Shown here: positions 1 through 5,365 of the stretch, piece after piece
Numbering within the stretch: the first letter of the stretch is position 1
How the letters are laid out: every line of letters begins with the position of its first letter
Assembly: GCA_002869465.1 (NCBI GenBank)
Contig: PKSW01000176.1
Location: forward strand, 1-7,876
Source of the DNA: Marinilabiliales bacterium
GTDB taxonomy: Bacteria; Bacteroidota; Bacteroidia; Bacteroidales; F082
DNA: 7,876 nucleotides
Direction: 5' to 3'
Made by a program: the position numbers and the translations under genes
Notes under the pieces: model-generated
The model's database searches: none
What the model was told of the DNA's origin: nothing
What the model saw: only the letters and a program-made list of their open reading frames with translations

Positions 1-2665
1 AAACGGGATTACCACCAAATGTGTTGAAGTATTCCATGCCATTAGCAAAGGCTTCAGCTATTTGTTTTGTACAAACAACAGCTGCCAGTGGATGCCCATT
101 GCCAATTGGTTTGCCGATGGTCACTATATCAGGAACAACATCATGCAACTGAAATCCCCAAAAAGCACTCCCAACGCGGCCGCATCCCACCTGCACTTCA
201 TCTGCGATGCAAACACCTCCTGTTTCGCGAATTTCTTTATAAGCCGTTTTCAGGTAATTCTCTGGTAGTTCAATTTGGCCACCACAACTGATGATACTTT
301 CGCAAATAAAAGCGGCTATATTTCTTCCTGAATGCTGAATGTTTTCCAGTTGCTTCTTTACGTGTAAAGCATATCTTTCTCCTGCGTCAGCCCTCTGATA
401 AATCCCTCTGAAAGTATCGGGTAACGGAACGATATGCGTATGTTCAGGACAACCTTGCCCTCCATCACTATCGAATTTATATGAACTCACTTCGATACAG
501 GCGTTGGTATTTCCATGGTAACCCACTTCAACAGCTATCATATCCTTTTGTCCGGTATAGGTTTTGGCCATTCTCAAAGCCAGTTCATTGGCTTCACTTC
601 CCGAATTCACAAAATAAACAACAGATAATTTTTCTGGAAAAGTACTAAGTAATTTATTTGCAAATTCAATGATACTATCGTGCAAATACCTGGTGTTGGT
701 ATTTAAAACAGCCATTTGCTTTTGACCCGCTTCAACAACGCGTGAATGCTCATGCCCAACATGTGCCACATTATTAACAGTATCAATGTATTTACGGCCG
801 GTATCGTCAATTAAATATATCCCTTCTCCCCTGACTATTTTTAGAGGCTTTTTATATGAAAGGCTCAGGTTTTCACCGAGGTGTTCCTTTCTGAAAGCTA
901 TTATCGCTTCCTTTTCATATTTCATCTGTTTTTCAGGTTCTTTTTTTTTGAATAACAGATTCGGATCAGGGCAAATGCTACGCCATATCTGGAATTCTGA
1001 AGGAAATGCAACACCCGGGAAATCAGTTTTATTTCCCAGCATGTCCAGCATCATCTGAAAATGCAGGTGAGGCGACCAGTTACCGTTTTCTGATTCATTT
1101 CCGACATAGGCAATGAATTCACCTTTTTTAATCAAATCGCCCTTTTTGAAAAGTTTAAGGGAACTGCACGATAAATGCCCATATAAGGTGTAAAATTTGA
1201 GGCTTTTATTAAATGTGTGCTCAAGAATGAGCGTTGGCCCATAATCTTTATCACCTGTATTATTATGAAGGCTGTAAACTTTTCCTGGAAATAGAGCATG
1301 AATCGGTGTCCCACTTTCAACCCAAAAATCAAGGCCGACATGAACGGTCCGGTATTCGGGCCCATTATTACCTTCTTTCTTAAAAATATCTGATGTATAA
1401 AATGGACGTATTTCACCATAACCACCGGCAATAATGGAACCCGGGTTAGTTACCTGAAGCATATTTAACTTATGAGTGGTTAGAGAATTATCTAAATAGT
1501 CTTGCCTACTGCCTAACCATGTGCTCGAAACGCTCATATCTACCTTTGTCATACACTTAGCATTTATCGTTGGGAACAGATCTTTAAGATGACAAATGTT
1601 GTTATTTCTCCACATAACAAATTCAGCTTCTTGAGGATGGGGATTAAATCCGCAAACGCTTCTAAAACTATAAGTTACCAGTTTTTCATTAAGCGCATAC
1701 CACTTTTCAAGTAATGTAAGCGCAGGTTTTTCACTGATCAGTAAATATTCATTTTCCGGCTCTTTTAATTTATTGATGGCTGATTTAGTAATGCTTAAAA
1801 GAAGACGAACTGCCACCAGTACATATAATAAATCGAGTTCCTTTTCCTCCAGTGGAAAAGCTTTGTGATATCCTTTCACAATTGGCAATGCCGCCTGCAA
1901 TGGATCAGGCTTTCCCATAACTGCATAGGCAATAATTACCGCCAGGTTGTTGATCTGCGAAGTATAAATTGCATCGCCATAATCGATGATGGCTTTGACT
2001 TTTGGATCAGATAGTTGGCCGGAAACAATTATATTATTATCATTTACATCATTGTGAATAACTCCTTTTCTAAGTTCATTCAATTGAAGTAGAATATCTG
2101 AAAACCTTTTCTGAAAACTTGATATGATCTTTTTTATATCATCATTGAATATATCAATAAACTCCTCGATCCATGCAGCCTGGCAAATATCCCAATCAAG
2201 TTTTCTATGCGCTGAAGGGTGATCGAAATCAGATAAAATTTGAGTGATGACACCAGATTCATATCCTAATGAATACAGCAATTCATCTGGATGTGGATGA
2301 ACAGACGACCATAAGCGACCTTCAACCCATGTGCAGAGCCGAACCCACCTTATGCAGCCTGACTCATCCTTATACTGGTTTATTCCTGCCCCTTTTCTGC
2401 TTTTTATTATTTGCGGCGACACGATGTCGACAGGCGATTGCTCAATATGTTTTAAAAGAAAATATTGAAAATCAATAAATTCTTTATCTACATTGGGCCG
2501 GCTTATTTTAAAAATGTACTTTTTCTCAGTTGTTCTAATTTTAAAATTAAAATCCAGTTCACCTGGCAGTTCACTAATTTGCCCTTTTATATCGTATAAT
2601 TCATCCAGAATATCAGTTGCTTGTTGTTTTTTAATCTTTACTTTGGAATATTGCATTTCTGACAT
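1..2665 (-). CDS. Three-domain fusion: APH-like kinase, M23 metallopeptidase, class III PLP aminotransferase/phospho-lyase (3' end outside window)
   Basis: Translating the minus strand from the ATG at 2665 gives 888 codons with no stop up to the window edge. Residues about 10-330 form an aminoglycoside-phosphotransferase/choline-kinase-like fold: the catalytic loop is HNDVNDNN (H204, D206, N211) and the metal-binding Asp is D228 in IDYGD. Residues about 410-560 form an M23/LytM peptidase with HVGLD (H442, D446), YGH (H497) and HLH (H533, H535), so all zinc and catalytic positions are present. From about 583 a class III aminotransferase begins: NSGSEAN (687-693) binds PLP phosphate, D822 lies in ADEVQ, and K852 in GKPIGNG is the expected Schiff-base lysine. 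About 100-130 residues are probably missing beyond the edge. Kinase plus AGXT2L-type lyase matches the human hydroxylysine kinase/phospho-lyase pair, suggesting phosphorylation followed by elimination of phosphate and ammonia; the substrate is unknown. No signal peptide is visible, so it is probably cytosolic. A second ATG at 2656 is an alternative start. Confidence 0.93.
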   Translation of the reverse strand, partial: MSEMQYSKVKIKKQQATDILDELYDIKGQISELPGELDFNFKIRTTEKKYIFKISRPNVDKEFIDFQYFLLKHIEQSPVDIVSPQIIKSRKGAGINQYKDESGCIRWVRLCTWVEGRLWSSVHPHPDELLYSLGYESGVITQILSDFDHPSAHRKLDWDICQAAWIEEFIDIFNDDIKKIISSFQKRFSDILLQLNELRKGVIHNDVNDNNIIVSGQLSDPKVKAIIDYGDAIYTSQINNLAVIIAYAVMGKPDPLQAALPIVKGYHKAFPLEEKELDLLYVLVAVRLLLSITKSAINKLKEPENEYLLISEKPALTLLEKWYALNEKLVTYSFRSVCGFNPHPQEAEFVMWRNNNICHLKDLFPTINAKCMTKVDMSVSSTWLGSRQDYLDNSLTTHKLNMLQVTNPGSIIAGGYGEIRPFYTSDIFKKEGNNGPEYRTVHVGLDFWVESGTPIHALFPGKVYSLHNNTGDKDYGPTLILEHTFNKSLKFYTLYGHLSCSSLKLFKKGDLIKKGEFIAYVGNESENGNWSPHLHFQMMLDMLGNKTDFPGVAFPSEFQIWRSICPDPNLLFKKKEPEKQMKYEKEAIIAFRKEHLGENLSLSYKKPLKIVRGEGIYLIDDTGRKYIDTVNNVAHVGHEHSRVVEAGQKQMAVLNTNTRYLHDSIIEFANKLLSTFPEKLSVVYFVNSGSEANELALRMAKTYTGQKDMIAVEVGYHGNTNACIEVSSYKFDSDGGQGCPEHTHIVPLPDTFRGIYQRADAGERYALHVKKQLENIQHSGRNIAAFICESIISCGGQIELPENYLKTAYKEIRETGGVCIADEVQVGCGRVGSAFWGFQLHDVVPDIVTIGKPIGNGHPLAAVVCTKQIAEAFANGMEYFNTFGGNPV

Positions 2666-2722
2666 TTCTAAATTATTATATAAAAGATTTTATAGAGGTT
2701 AGCTAATAAGCCCTAATAAATA

Positions 2723-2730
2723 CAAAAATA
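2723..2730 (-). promoter_or_regulatory. Candidate -7 promoter element for the fusion gene
   Basis: The minus strand reads TATTTTTG here, an exact match to the Bacteroidota -7 consensus TAnnTTTG, 57 nt before the ATG at 2665. No TTG or TTTG lies at the usual 19-21 nt upstream; the nearest are 2 and 26 nt away. Only half of the promoter is therefore convincing. The element lies just downstream of the terminator of the nearer small RNA, which is where the fusion gene would need its own start. Confidence 0.4.
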
Positions 2731-2770
2731 GTCAATCGGTAATTGAATTTATGTAACAATAAATACAAAT

Positions 2771-2808
2771 AAAAAAACCCATCCAACACAATAAAGTATT
2801 TGGATGGG
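2771..2808 (-). terminator. Rho-independent terminator of small RNA copy B
   Basis: An 8-bp perfect stem, CCCATCCA (2778-2785) with TGGATGGG (2801-2808), extendable by one A-T pair, is followed on the minus strand by TTTTTTT (2777-2771). There is no T-tract on the plus-strand side, so the signal is directional. Confidence 0.85.
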
Positions 2809-2838
2809 CTCCAATTATGAAAAACAAACAAAACAAGC
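2771..2838 (-). ncRNA. Predicted small RNA, copy B (about 68 nt)
   Basis: On the minus strand a U-rich 5' segment of 28 nt (2838 to 2811, starting GCTTGTTTTG and ending CATAATTGG) is followed by a GC-rich hairpin and seven T's. The 28-nt block is identical to the one in copy A, exactly 150 bp away, whereas the surrounding sequence has diverged. The possible promoter is weaker than for copy A: TATATTAA at 2849-2842 matches TAnnTTTG at six of eight positions and the nearest TTG is 22 nt further upstream. The RNA family is not one I recognise. It could also be read as a leader/attenuator of the downstream fusion gene, but the repeat unit makes an independent short transcript more likely. Confidence 0.5.
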
Positions 2839-2922
2839 GTCTTAATATACTCAATGCAATTAAAAAAGTTACAACAATGTAAAGAAATTATCTGAAATTT
2901 TCATTTTGAGGAGAGCGGAAAT

Positions 2923-2959
2923 AAAAAAACCCACCCGAGATATAAAACCTTTGGGTGGG
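2923..2959 (-). terminator. Rho-independent terminator of small RNA copy A
   Basis: The stem pairs CCCACCC (2930-2936) with GGGTGGG (2953-2959), 7 bp with six G-C pairs, and a 16-nt AT-rich loop. On the minus strand it is followed by seven T's (2929-2923). Confidence 0.85.
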
Positions 2960-2988
2960 CCCAATTATGAAAAACAAACAAAACAAGC
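2923..2988 (-). ncRNA. Predicted small RNA, copy A (about 66 nt)
   Basis: A good promoter (3022-2993) places the expected transcription start within a few bases of 2988, which is exactly where the 28-nt block shared with copy B begins. The transcript would have an unpaired U/G-rich 5' arm containing CAUAAUU, then a strong terminator hairpin. Agreement between promoter, conserved block and terminator is why this is called an independent RNA gene. The family is not recognised. A base-pairing regulator acting through the conserved 5' arm is the simplest guess, but no target is established. Confidence 0.6.
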
Positions 2989-2992
2989 ATCA

Positions 2993-3022
2993 CAAATATA
3001 TACAATTTTTAACTAACCCAAA
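2993..3022 (-). promoter_or_regulatory. Bacteroidota-type promoter for small RNA copy A
   Basis: The minus strand has TTTG (3022-3019), an 18-nt spacer, then TATATTTG (3000-2993), an exact TAnnTTTG -7 match. The spacer is one base shorter than the usual 19-21. The start point would fall about 4-7 nt downstream, at the first bases of the conserved block. Confidence 0.6.
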
Positions 3023-3041
3023 CTTTTTTTGATAAATTTTT

Positions 3042-3120
3042 AAATGACACACTAAAAATTTGCAAAAGCAGGCAGATGAATTTCTTCATCCACCTGCCGG
3101 TTGCTTGCTTTGTGTCATTT
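3042..3120 (-). repeat. Large imperfect inverted repeat / RNA stem-loop
   Basis: The outer arms AAATGACACA (3042-3051) and TGTGTCATTT (3111-3120) are perfectly complementary over 10 bp. Inside, 3068-3080 pairs with 3085-3097. Read as minus-strand RNA the inner stem is 13 bp continuous, with two consecutive G-U wobbles and a GAAA (GNRA) tetraloop. Read as plus-strand RNA the wobbles become C-A mismatches and the loop is UUUC. The strand asymmetry favours a minus-strand transcript. It could be the 3' domain of the RNA starting near 3280, a terminator with a poor U-tail, or a short dispersed palindromic element. Confidence 0.65.
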
Positions 3121-3150
3121 CAATTTAATACCTAAAGCAGGATTAAATTG
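3121..3150 (-). repeat. Perfect 9-bp inverted repeat
   Basis: CAATTTAAT (3121-3129) pairs with ATTAAATTG (3142-3150). A bulged A and a further three pairs, CCT (3131-3133) with AGG (3139-3141), extend the stem and leave a 5-nt loop. It directly abuts the large stem-loop at 3042-3120, and the two could stack in one RNA. Confidence 0.6.
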
Positions 3151-3283
3151 TATATTTTACTATTGATAAAATTAAATAACGTACTAATTCACAGTTGCTT
3201 GTGCGAAAAATGACTTGTGGAGCCTGAAGGTAATCTTAATCGTTCCCTGAACGAGAAACAAGAAGGCTTCTCGAATAACCTTG

Positions 3284-3314
3284 CAAATATAAGATTCAAA
3301 TTGATAATTGTCAA
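3284..3314 (-). promoter_or_regulatory. Near-ideal Bacteroidota promoter reading leftward
   Basis: On the minus strand TTG (3314-3312, within TTGACA) is separated by exactly 20 nt from TATATTTG (3291-3284), an exact TAnnTTTG. Spacing and both elements fit the phylum consensus. The start would lie near 3280-3277. The -33 side overlaps an imperfect palindrome, TTGATAATTGTCAA (3301-3314), that might be an operator. Confidence 0.65.
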
Positions 3315-3470
3315 TTAAATTTACAAAAAATGCTTATTTTTTTTTAAAATAACCTGATAAAGACCTGTTTTAAGTAGTTTTTATCTTGTTGAGTCAATCA
3401 CGATCCATAGGAATTTTTTATTTTTAACTTTCTATAGCCCTCAGCATGATTTTATATTAATCACCAACTT
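3315..3470. other. AT-rich spacer upstream of the secreted peptidase gene; no clear feature
   Basis: No gene, hairpin or consensus promoter was found. TATTTTTA at 3419-3426 is one base off the -7 consensus but has no TTG at proper spacing. TATATTAA at 3453-3460 would leave a leader of only a few bases. The promoter of the gene at 3471 is therefore unassigned. Confidence 0.5.
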
Positions 3471-4757
3471 ATGAAAAATCAAATCTGCCTAGTTTTCGCC
3501 CTTTTGGTATTATGTTCTTCAAGTTTTGCTCAAAATATCGAGTCAATATTGGATTCGCTTTCGGGACTGTATGCTTTTAATTATGAGAAAATGAAAGTTG
3601 ACAGTATGTTTGAAGAGAAGTATTTATTAAACTTTGAACAGGCTGCGGATCCTTACAATCCTGAAGGTCTAAAATTTAACCAACGCGTATTTGTTTCACA
3701 TCTTGATTTTAATGCACCCGTTGTATTCATAACCGAAGGTTACTCTGCATCGGGCGCTGAAAACACTCATTTTATTAGTGAATTGGCGGCACTTTTACAT
3801 ACCAACCAGATTTGCGTCGAACACAGGTATTTTGGAACCTCAAAACCTGACACGCTCAAATGGGAGCATCTGACAGTTGCAAATGCCGCGGCTGATCATC
3901 ACAGAATTGTTGAAGTATTAAAACTTATTTATCCCGGTAAGTGGATTGGTACTGGTATCAGTAAAGGTGGTCAAACAGCCATTTTTCATCGTTATTTTTA
4001 CCCGGAAGATGTGGATATAAGTGTTCCGTATGTGGCGCCATTAAATTTCTCTACTGAAGATCAGCGGATTTATACATTTCTTGATTCTGTGGGTCAGAAG
4101 GATTGTCGTGAACACATATTTCAGTTTCAGAAAGAATTGCTTCAACATAAAAACAAATACATTTCTGAATTTGAAATATTGGCTAAAAAAAGGAAATTGA
4201 CTTACCCAATGGACTTAAATAAAGCATTTGAACTTGTTGTTCTTGAATATTCATTTGCCTTCTGGCAATGGGGATATTTTGATTGCGATAATATACCGAA
4301 TGATTTTACGGACCCCAAATCTATCATCACGCATCTTGACAAGGTAGCCGGCATAAAATGGGTATCCAATGAAGGGATTAAAGAGCTTCAACCGTTCTTT
4401 TATCAGGCCATGCGCGAAATAGGTTTCTATGGCTATAATATTGAACCATTTAAAACATGGACTGTATATCAGGAAAATCCCACATTTGAATTTACACTAC
4501 CTGAGGGTGTTTCGATTGAATTTGAGCCCCAACTGATGCAGGAAGTTGGTTGCTTTCTAAGACACGAAGCAGATAACATGATTTTTATTTACGGTGAATA
4601 TGATCCATGGTCAGCACCGGCAGTTGAATTAACTCAGCACACAAATTCGATTAAAGTGGTTAAACCGGGTGGTAACCACAGAACCCGCATTAATAACCTG
4701 TCAAAAGAGCAGCAGAATCTGGTAATGGAAACACTGCAGAAATGGCTTCTCGAATAA
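3471..4757 (+). CDS. Secreted serine peptidase, S37/S28-like (tripeptidyl aminopeptidase type)
   Basis: The 428-residue product starts with a signal peptide: MKNQ, a hydrophobic stretch to about residue 18, and probable cleavage after SFA at A20/Q21. The mature part reads as an alpha/beta-hydrolase. It has EHRYFG (117-122), a nucleophile elbow GISKGG with S164 (162-167), GEYDPW with D378 (375-380), and GGNHRTRI with H403. Order and spacing fit a Ser-Asp-His triad. The S-K-G-G elbow favours the S37 (PS-10 type) family over S28 lysosomal-type enzymes, which usually have GGSYGG, although automated pipelines often call such Bacteroidota proteins S28. The predicted role is removing short peptides from the N-termini of extracytoplasmic peptides. 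It has no lipobox Cys and no sorting domain at the C-terminus, so a periplasmic or secreted soluble form is likely. It is transcribed alone and ends directly against the convergent gene. Confidence 0.85.
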   Translation: MKNQICLVFALLVLCSSSFAQNIESILDSLSGLYAFNYEKMKVDSMFEEKYLLNFEQAADPYNPEGLKFNQRVFVSHLDFNAPVVFITEGYSASGAENTHFISELAALLHTNQICVEHRYFGTSKPDTLKWEHLTVANAAADHHRIVEVLKLIYPGKWIGTGISKGGQTAIFHRYFYPEDVDISVPYVAPLNFSTEDQRIYTFLDSVGQKDCREHIFQFQKELLQHKNKYISEFEILAKKRKLTYPMDLNKAFELVVLEYSFAFWQWGYFDCDNIPNDFTDPKSIITHLDKVAGIKWVSNEGIKELQPFFYQAMREIGFYGYNIEPFKTWTVYQENPTFEFTLPEGVSIEFEPQLMQEVGCFLRHEADNMIFIYGEYDPWSAPAVELTQHTNSIKVVKPGGNHRTRINNLSKEQQNLVMETLQKWLLE

Positions 4758-5342
4758 TTATCTCTGTGTCCCTTCGTAGATTTTTGAATTTTCAGGTTTC
4801 ACTACACTCCCTTTTACCCTGGTTCCACTTCCCTGCAAAAGCAATTCAGCATAACCTTCACCATAAATTGTCAGCACAAGTTGATGGACTCCGCTCCCTT
4901 GTCCGGCTAAAGGTTGAACTGTTACTTCAATTTGCACTGGTTTTTTTGGGTTATCCGCCTTATAGTTATAGTTTACAACTTTACCCTGTGAAGTAATTCC
5001 ACCTAATCCATTCGGATTAGGAATAGATTGCAATGCTTCAAAAGCGAACTGCAAGGTTGCTTCATCACCAATCACATAAAAAAAGTTTGTACGACCAGTT
5101 AATGGAGCACTACCTTCCGAGGTAAATAACTCACTAGCAGTAAACACGAATCTTTTTGCTTCCGCCATCGCTTTGGCTTCATTAAAATCAGCCAATTGAG
5201 CAGCTTGTTTTTGTTGCTTCTTTTCTTCTTTTTTGAAATTCTTTTCCGCTTTTTCCTTTTGTTGAAGATCTTGGGCATAGCCCCCTTGAATTAATATTAG
5301 CATAGACATTGCTATGCTGTATAACATGATGATTTTTTTCAT
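4758..5342 (-). CDS. Exported DUF4251-like protein
   Basis: The 194-residue product has a signal peptide (MKKII, hydrophobic to about residue 20, probable cleavage after GGYA at A23/Q24). A strongly charged Lys/Glu/Gln-rich helix follows (about 28-62), which could form a coiled coil or spacer. The C-terminal part, from about residue 64, is beta-rich with alternating hydrophobic residues (NFFYVIGD, IEVTVQPL, HQLVLTIY, AELLLQGSG). This layout resembles the Bacteroidota DUF4251 family, whose function is unknown. There is no lipobox Cys, so it is probably periplasmic rather than a lipoprotein. It begins 23 nt after the stop codon of pepE on the same strand, so it is probably co-transcribed with it. 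The family call rests on pattern only. Confidence 0.75.
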   Translation of the reverse strand: MKKIIMLYSIAMSMLILIQGGYAQDLQQKEKAEKNFKKEEKKQQKQAAQLADFNEAKAMAEAKRFVFTASELFTSEGSAPLTGRTNFFYVIGDEATLQFAFEALQSIPNPNGLGGITSQGKVVNYNYKADNPKKPVQIEVTVQPLAGQGSGVHQLVLTIYGEGYAELLLQGSGTRVKGSVVKPENSKIYEGTQR

Positions 5343-5365
5343 GACGATAGATTTTTTAGTATATG

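Larger units (their letters stand above)
2771..2988 (-). repeat. Tandem duplication of a small-RNA unit (two copies, 150-bp period)
   Basis: The 28-nt blocks at 2811-2838 and 2961-2988 are identical and start exactly 150 bp apart. Each is joined on its left to a terminator hairpin whose loop differs between copies. In the stem, CCCATCC/GGATGGG in one copy becomes CCCACCC/GGGTGGG in the other, a T-A to C-G compensatory change. The spacer between the copies shows no obvious similarity. This pattern points to an old duplication kept by selection on RNA rather than a recent copying event. Confidence 0.8.
3042..3280 (-). ncRNA. Candidate structured non-coding RNA (about 240 nt)
   Basis: This interval lies downstream of a strong promoter, contains no credible reading frame and is dense in inverted repeats. 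At its 5' end AAGGT (3282-3278) can pair with ACCTT (3231-3227), enclosing a CGAGAA/TTCTCG hairpin (3273-3268 with 3257-3252) and a CGTTC-AGG-GAACG hairpin (3253-3241); these two compete for bases 3252-3253. The first hairpin's loop side AGCCT (3268-3264) can pair with AGGCT (3225-3221), giving a possible pseudoknot. Further on are a 6-bp hairpin (3172-3167 with 3159-3154), a 9-bp hairpin (3150-3121) and the large 3120-3042 stem. No family was recognised: it lacks tmRNA tag or RNase P hallmarks. A divergent 6S-type RNA is possible. The 3' end is a guess and the true RNA may be only the first 110 nt. Confidence 0.4.

Noticed and set aside
62..1058. Several plus-strand frames of 68-90 codons opposite the aminotransferase part
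   Set aside because: They are antisense to a well-supported coding frame and their translations look like no known domain.
1132..1431. 99-codon minus-strand frame inside the fusion gene
   Set aside because: It lies in a different frame from the three-domain protein, which has intact M23 motifs across the same bases, so it is a shadow.
2269..2702. Two 69-codon plus-strand frames opposite the kinase domain
   Set aside because: They are antisense to the kinase coding sequence with no recognisable features.
2817..2882. Plus-strand mini-ORF starting MKNKQNK, with a sister beginning identically at 2967
   Set aside because: Both begin in the duplicated 28-nt block, but their remaining codons share nothing and there is no plus-strand promoter. 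The terminators and promoter all point to the minus strand.
2666..2988. Tandem transcription attenuators or a riboswitch leader for the fusion gene
   Set aside because: Each unit has its conserved block at the expected start point and lacks an antiterminator arm. Independent small RNAs explain the pattern better, though an attenuator role is not excluded.
3042..3120. Miniature transposable element (MITE)
   Set aside because: The 10-bp terminal inverted repeats fit, but no target-site duplication is seen, there is only one copy in the window, and the wobble pairs favour an RNA structure. A genome search would settle it.
3061..3120. Signal recognition particle RNA, suggested by AGCAGGCAGATGA
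   Set aside because: The resemblance is short and the conserved SRP core (GGAAGG...AGCAGC) is missing.
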